Assembly (NCBI GenBank): GCA_045596905.1
Contig: JAZODG010000006.1
Location: 1 to 10,485, forward strand
Direction of reading: 5' to 3'
DNA length: 10,485 nt
From: RGIG1681 sp045596905
Lineage (GTDB): Bacteria; Bacillota; Clostridia; Christensenellales; UBA1242
Below, one piece after another: positions 7,243-10,485 of this stretch. How positions within the stretch are numbered: position 1 is the stretch's first letter; each line of letters opens with the position of its first letter. The notes beneath the pieces are model-generated. The model saw nothing but the letters and a program-made list of their open reading frames with translations, was not told the origin of the DNA and ran no database searches. The position numbers were made by a program, and so were the translations under genes.

Positions 7243-9243
7243 ATGGCAAAAATTAATCTGCTTGATAGTTCGGTTTATAATTTAATTGCTGCTGGTGAAG
7301 TTGTTGAAAGACCGGCATCTGTTATTAAAGAGTTGGTTGAAAACTCTATAGACGCAGGTGCAAAAAATGTTACCATTGAAATCAAAGATGGTGGAACAAC
7401 TTTTATGCTGGTTTCAGATGACGGCCACGGTATTGACGAAGATGATATCAAGTCTGCATTTATGCCACACGCAACAAGCAAAATCAAAAATGCAGCTGAC
7501 CTTGATTCTATTGCAACACTTGGGTTTAGGGGTGAAGCGCTTGCATCAATTGCATCTGTTTCAAAGGTTTCAGTTGTTTCAAAAACAAGTGAAGCAGAGG
7601 TTGGCTCAAAGATTGTTGTTGAAGGTGGAAAGTTTGGAGAAGTTAGCAAGGTTTCAGCAAACACAGGAACCGTGATGACTGTTGAAGATTTGTTTTATTG
7701 TGTCCCAGCAAGAGCGAAATTTTTAAAGAAAAACAAAACAGAAGAGCAAGAGATAACCAATATTGTGACAAGAACAATTTTGGCTCATCCTGAAATTAAT
7801 TTTAACTATATTGTTGATGGGAAAAAACAATTGTCTTCGCTTGGCTCAACCAAAAAAGAAGCAATGTTTTCTGTTTATGGAAAAGAGTCTGTGAATGAAA
7901 CGCTTCCTGTTTCATGCTCTAGAGATGGGGTTAGTGTTGATGGATTTGTTGGTAAACCAACATATTCAAAATCAAATAGAACTTATCAAACGCTTATAAT
8001 AAATGGTAGATATGTTGTGAATTTAACCGTTCAAACAGCCGTTGCAAACGCTTATGGCGATTTTCTTATGAAAAGACAATATCCGTTCTTTGTGTTATAT
8101 TTAAGCGTTCCAAATGATGAAATTGATGTTAATGTTCATCCAAATAAACTTGATGTTAAGTTTTTGAAATCAAATCTTGTTTATTCAGTTGTTTTTGAAG
8201 CTGTTTCAAGAGCACTTCATGAAATGGACTATATAAAAGAAGTTGAAGATATTTCAGCTGTTTCAAGTTTTGCTGGTGTGTCTAGTATTAAAACAAAGAC
8301 AACAGAAATTGATAAGGCTGGGGTAAACTTAAACCCATTTTCAAATAATGCAGCAGACTTGTCAAAGAAAGAACAGAGCAATTTAACTGACATTATTATT
8401 GATTCAATGATTGAAACAGAAAAGTCAAATGATAAAGTTCAAGATAATTTTGGAATTGGTTCAAGATTGTTAGAGAGAATCAATGATAAACTCAGAACAA
8501 GTGATAACACAGCATATGACTCATATGGTTATGAAAATAGTACAAATAAAGAAACAAAAGAAGAAAGAGCAGTTCCTGATTTTTCAGCGATTAAGCTTGA
8601 AAATAACGAATCTGAACAAACTTCTTTTTATGAAAAACCAAAGGTTGTTCAAGAAGATTTTGCATCAGATAAGATAAGTATTATTGGAAAGATTTTTAAT
8701 ACATATCTCATTATTGAATGGGGAGACAATATGTATTTGATTGACCAACATGCTGGACATGAAAGACTTAACTATGACAAACTTAAAAAAGAGTATGAAA
8801 CAAAATCTATTGCAGTTCAACCAATGCTTATTCCATTTGTGCTATCTCTTAACGCAGAAGATGACCAAATTATTCAGGCAAATTTAGATGCTATCAGGTC
8901 GGTTGGTTTTGAAATTGATGAATTTGGTGATAGGTCATATAAAATTTCAGCAGTGCCTGTTATTGTTGGTGATATTGACTTTAATAAGTTCTTTTCAATG
9001 TTTTTAGCAGAAAAACTTAATAAGTCAAAAATAACTGAAGCTGAGCTTGTGAAAGATAAACTCATGCAAATGGCTTGCAAGAGTGCTGTTAAGGGTGGCG
9101 ATGACTTGTCAGAAAAAGAAATCAACTTGTTGCTTTCAAATATGGAAAGTAATGGCGTTGTTTTGTTCTGTCCACATGGCAGACCTGTTGTTGTTAGAAT
9201 CACAAAGAAAGAAATTGAAAAATGGTTTAAAAGGATTGTTTAA
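7243..9243 (+). CDS. mutL: DNA mismatch repair endonuclease MutL
   Basis: MutL is recruited by MutS; in bacteria without MutH it nicks the nascent strand itself. The N-terminal GHL ATPase shows ELVENSIDAGA (Glu30, Asn34), DDGHGI (Asp60), ATSKI and LGFRGEAL (93-100). A second GHL block ends with VNVHPNKLDVKF. Residues of about 340-470 form a polar, poorly conserved linker. The C-terminal dimerisation/endonuclease domain keeps the metal motifs: DQHAGHE (501-507), ACK (611-613), CPHGRP (643-648) and FKR (662-664). QPMLIP (526-531) lies where Bacillus subtilis MutL has its clamp-binding QEMIVP. The second acidic residue of DQHA(X)2E(X)4E is Asp512 instead of Glu. At 666 residues the length is normal for the family. 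The gene is translationally close to both neighbours, and the endonuclease type fits an organism without methyl-directed repair. Confidence 0.98.
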   Translation: MAKINLLDSSVYNLIAAGEVVERPASVIKELVENSIDAGAKNVTIEIKDGGTTFMLVSDDGHGIDEDDIKSAFMPHATSKIKNAADLDSIATLGFRGEALASIASVSKVSVVSKTSEAEVGSKIVVEGGKFGEVSKVSANTGTVMTVEDLFYCVPARAKFLKKNKTEEQEITNIVTRTILAHPEINFNYIVDGKKQLSSLGSTKKEAMFSVYGKESVNETLPVSCSRDGVSVDGFVGKPTYSKSNRTYQTLIINGRYVVNLTVQTAVANAYGDFLMKRQYPFFVLYLSVPNDEIDVNVHPNKLDVKFLKSNLVYSVVFEAVSRALHEMDYIKEVEDISAVSSFAGVSSIKTKTTEIDKAGVNLNPFSNNAADLSKKEQSNLTDIIIDSMIETEKSNDKVQDNFGIGSRLLERINDKLRTSDNTAYDSYGYENSTNKETKEERAVPDFSAIKLENNESEQTSFYEKPKVVQEDFASDKISIIGKIFNTYLIIEWGDNMYLIDQHAGHERLNYDKLKKEYETKSIAVQPMLIPFVLSLNAEDDQIIQANLDAIRSVGFEIDEFGDRSYKISAVPVIVGDIDFNKFFSMFLAEKLNKSKITEAELVKDKLMQMACKSAVKGGDDLSEKEINLLLSNMESNGVVLFCPHGRPVVVRITKKEIEKWFKRIV

Positions 9244-9245
9244 AA

Positions 9246-10475
9246 ATGTTTGATGAAAAAGTTTTAAAATTTGTTAATGAATGCGAAGCAGAATGTGAAC
9301 CAATCTTTAAAAAGTTGGAAGAAATCTGCTTATATAACCAAAAGAAGGTTCTTGATGCGTTTAAGTCCGTTGAGCTTCAACTTGCAGATATTGCATCATC
9401 AACCGGATATGGCTCAGACGATAGAGCAAGATTTAAGTTATCTGAAATCTATGCAAAAGCTTTTGGTGGGGAAACAGGAATTGTTAGTCCACTCATTGCT
9501 AGTGGAACTCATGCACTAACAGTTGCATTGTTTGGTATTCTTCGTCCAGGAGACACAATGCTTTCGGTTAGTGGAAAACCATATGACACACTTCACGATG
9601 TCATTTTTGGTGAAAATATCGGTTCACTTAAAGACTTTAAGGTTTCATATGAAGATATTGACCTAGTTGATAATAAATTTGACTTTGATGCAATTAAAGA
9701 AAAGGTTATTAAAATAAAACCAAAAATGATTTATATTCAAAGGTCAAGGGGTTACACTTCAAGAAATTCAATTTCAGTTGATGAGATTGGTGAACTTGTA
9801 AAATTTGTTAGAGAATTTGAAAAAGATGCAATCATTATGGTTGATAACTGCTATGGCGAATTTGTTGAAACAAAAGAGCCTTGTGATGTTGGTGTTGATG
9901 TTATGGTTGGTTCACTTATCAAAAATGCAGGTGGTGGAATCGCTCCAACAGGTGGATATATCGTTGGAAGAAAAGATGTTATTGAACAAGTTTCATCTAG
10001 ATTCATGGCACCATCAATTGGACTTGAAGTTGGCAGCTATGCTGGTTCGTACACACCATTTTTCCAAGGTTGTTTTGCTTCACCAAGTGTTACGCTCAGT
10101 GCATTAAAGGGTAGCATTTTATTTGGAAGAGTTGCAGAAAAACTTGGCTTCTCTTCATTTCCAAAATTTGGTGAAATGCCACATGATATTGTTAGAACTT
10201 TTGAAATGGGTAATGCAGAAAACTTGATTGATTTTTGCAGAATGATTCAAAAGAACAGTCCAGTTGATAGCACGGTTGTTCCATTCCCATGGGATATGCC
10301 AGGATATAACAATCAAATCATTATGGCGTCTGGTTCATTCATACAAGGTTCATCTATAGAGCTTTCAGCAGATGGGCCAATTAGACCACCTTATCTTGCT
10401 TATTTGCAAGGTGGTTTAAACTATGAACACGTTAAGATTGTTGCAATAGAATTTGCTCAAAAATACCTAGCTTAA
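9246..10475 (+). CDS. PLP-dependent 'methionine gamma-lyase family' (aluminium-resistance / YnbB-like) protein
   Basis: This 409-residue protein belongs to the fold-type I PLP enzymes known as the aluminium-resistance or methionine gamma-lyase family, with B. subtilis YnbB as a member. GSLIKNAGGGIAPTGGYIVG contains the likely Schiff-base lysine, Lys226. IMVDNCYGEFVE upstream supplies the Asp expected to contact the pyridine nitrogen. The C-terminal block (PWDMPGYNNQ, then SIELSADGPIRPPY and LQGGLNYEHV) is a family hallmark. The true substrate is not established for this group; despite the name, methionine lyase activity should not be assumed. The start ATG lies 2 bases after the mutL stop, with a modest AGGA (9232-9235) inside the mutL end, which suggests translational coupling. 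In many Bacillota the family member lies near miaA, hfq and glnR, so this position is syntenic. Family assignment is firm; function is open. Confidence 0.92.
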   Translation: MFDEKVLKFVNECEAECEPIFKKLEEICLYNQKKVLDAFKSVELQLADIASSTGYGSDDRARFKLSEIYAKAFGGETGIVSPLIASGTHALTVALFGILRPGDTMLSVSGKPYDTLHDVIFGENIGSLKDFKVSYEDIDLVDNKFDFDAIKEKVIKIKPKMIYIQRSRGYTSRNSISVDEIGELVKFVREFEKDAIIMVDNCYGEFVETKEPCDVGVDVMVGSLIKNAGGGIAPTGGYIVGRKDVIEQVSSRFMAPSIGLEVGSYAGSYTPFFQGCFASPSVTLSALKGSILFGRVAEKLGFSSFPKFGEMPHDIVRTFEMGNAENLIDFCRMIQKNSPVDSTVVPFPWDMPGYNNQIIMASGSFIQGSSIELSADGPIRPPYLAYLQGGLNYEHVKIVAIEFAQKYLA

Positions 10476-10485
10476 AAATAGAATA

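Noticed and set aside
7358..7675. Open frame of about 100 codons in another frame inside mutL
   Set aside because: It overlaps the conserved ATPase-coding part of mutL, its translation is low-complexity Leu/Gln, and it has no ribosome binding site; a frame shadow.
9805..10107. Open frame of about 100 codons in another frame inside the YnbB-like gene
   Set aside because: Fully contained in a well-conserved gene, Leu/Val-rich translation, no initiation signal; a frame shadow.
1..10485. A mobile element, CRISPR array, defence system or other novel multi-gene system
   Set aside because: No transposase, integrase, repeats, att-like sites or tRNA seen; all six genes belong to known housekeeping families with similar base composition.

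Overview
The window is a stretch of chromosomal housekeeping genes from a low-GC bacterium, GC about one third by eye. The standard code applies: Trp is read from TGG and none of the six genes has an internal TGA. The best guess is an uncultured Clostridia-like member of the Bacillota. Four things point there: a ThiI without a rhodanese domain, a MutL with the endonuclease motifs that MutH-using enterobacteria lack, a YnbB-type PLP enzyme beside mutSL, and strong GGAG-type ribosome binding sites. Genus or species cannot be read from the sequence.

Layout. (1) Bases 1-859, plus strand: the 3' two thirds of thiI (tRNA 4-thiouridine synthase), entering from outside the window. (2) Bases 856-3039, minus strand: a class A penicillin-binding protein convergent with thiI, the two stop codons overlapping in the four bases CTAA. 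A convincing plus-strand intrinsic terminator, presumably for thiI, lies inside the 3' coding part of the PBP gene. (3) Bases 3040-3173: the only real intergenic region, a divergent promoter region with a near-consensus sigma-A promoter for the rightward genes and a weaker candidate for the PBP gene. (4) Bases 3174-10475, plus strand: a tight run miaB - mutS - mutL - ynbB-like gene with spacers of 14, 11 and 2 bases and no visible internal terminator, so very probably one operon. The last 10 bases are empty.

How the genes work together. MutS and MutL are the recognition and endonuclease/matchmaker components of methyl-independent mismatch repair. MiaB completes the ms2i6A modification at tRNA position 37, and ThiI makes s4U at position 8, so two tRNA-sulfur enzymes flank the PBP gene. 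The PBP polymerises and cross-links peptidoglycan. The last gene encodes a PLP enzyme of the 'methionine gamma-lyase/aluminium resistance' family, whose physiological role is unclear. In related genomes miaA and hfq often lie between mutL and ynbB; here they are absent from that place.

I found no mobile element, CRISPR array, RNA gene or novel system. The points worth a second look are small: the terminator buried in the opposing PBP gene, a MutS whose C-terminal linker lacks a recognisable sliding-clamp motif, a Glu-to-Asp change in the MutL metal-site motif, a Lys-rich tail on MiaB, and an unassigned C-terminal domain on the PBP.
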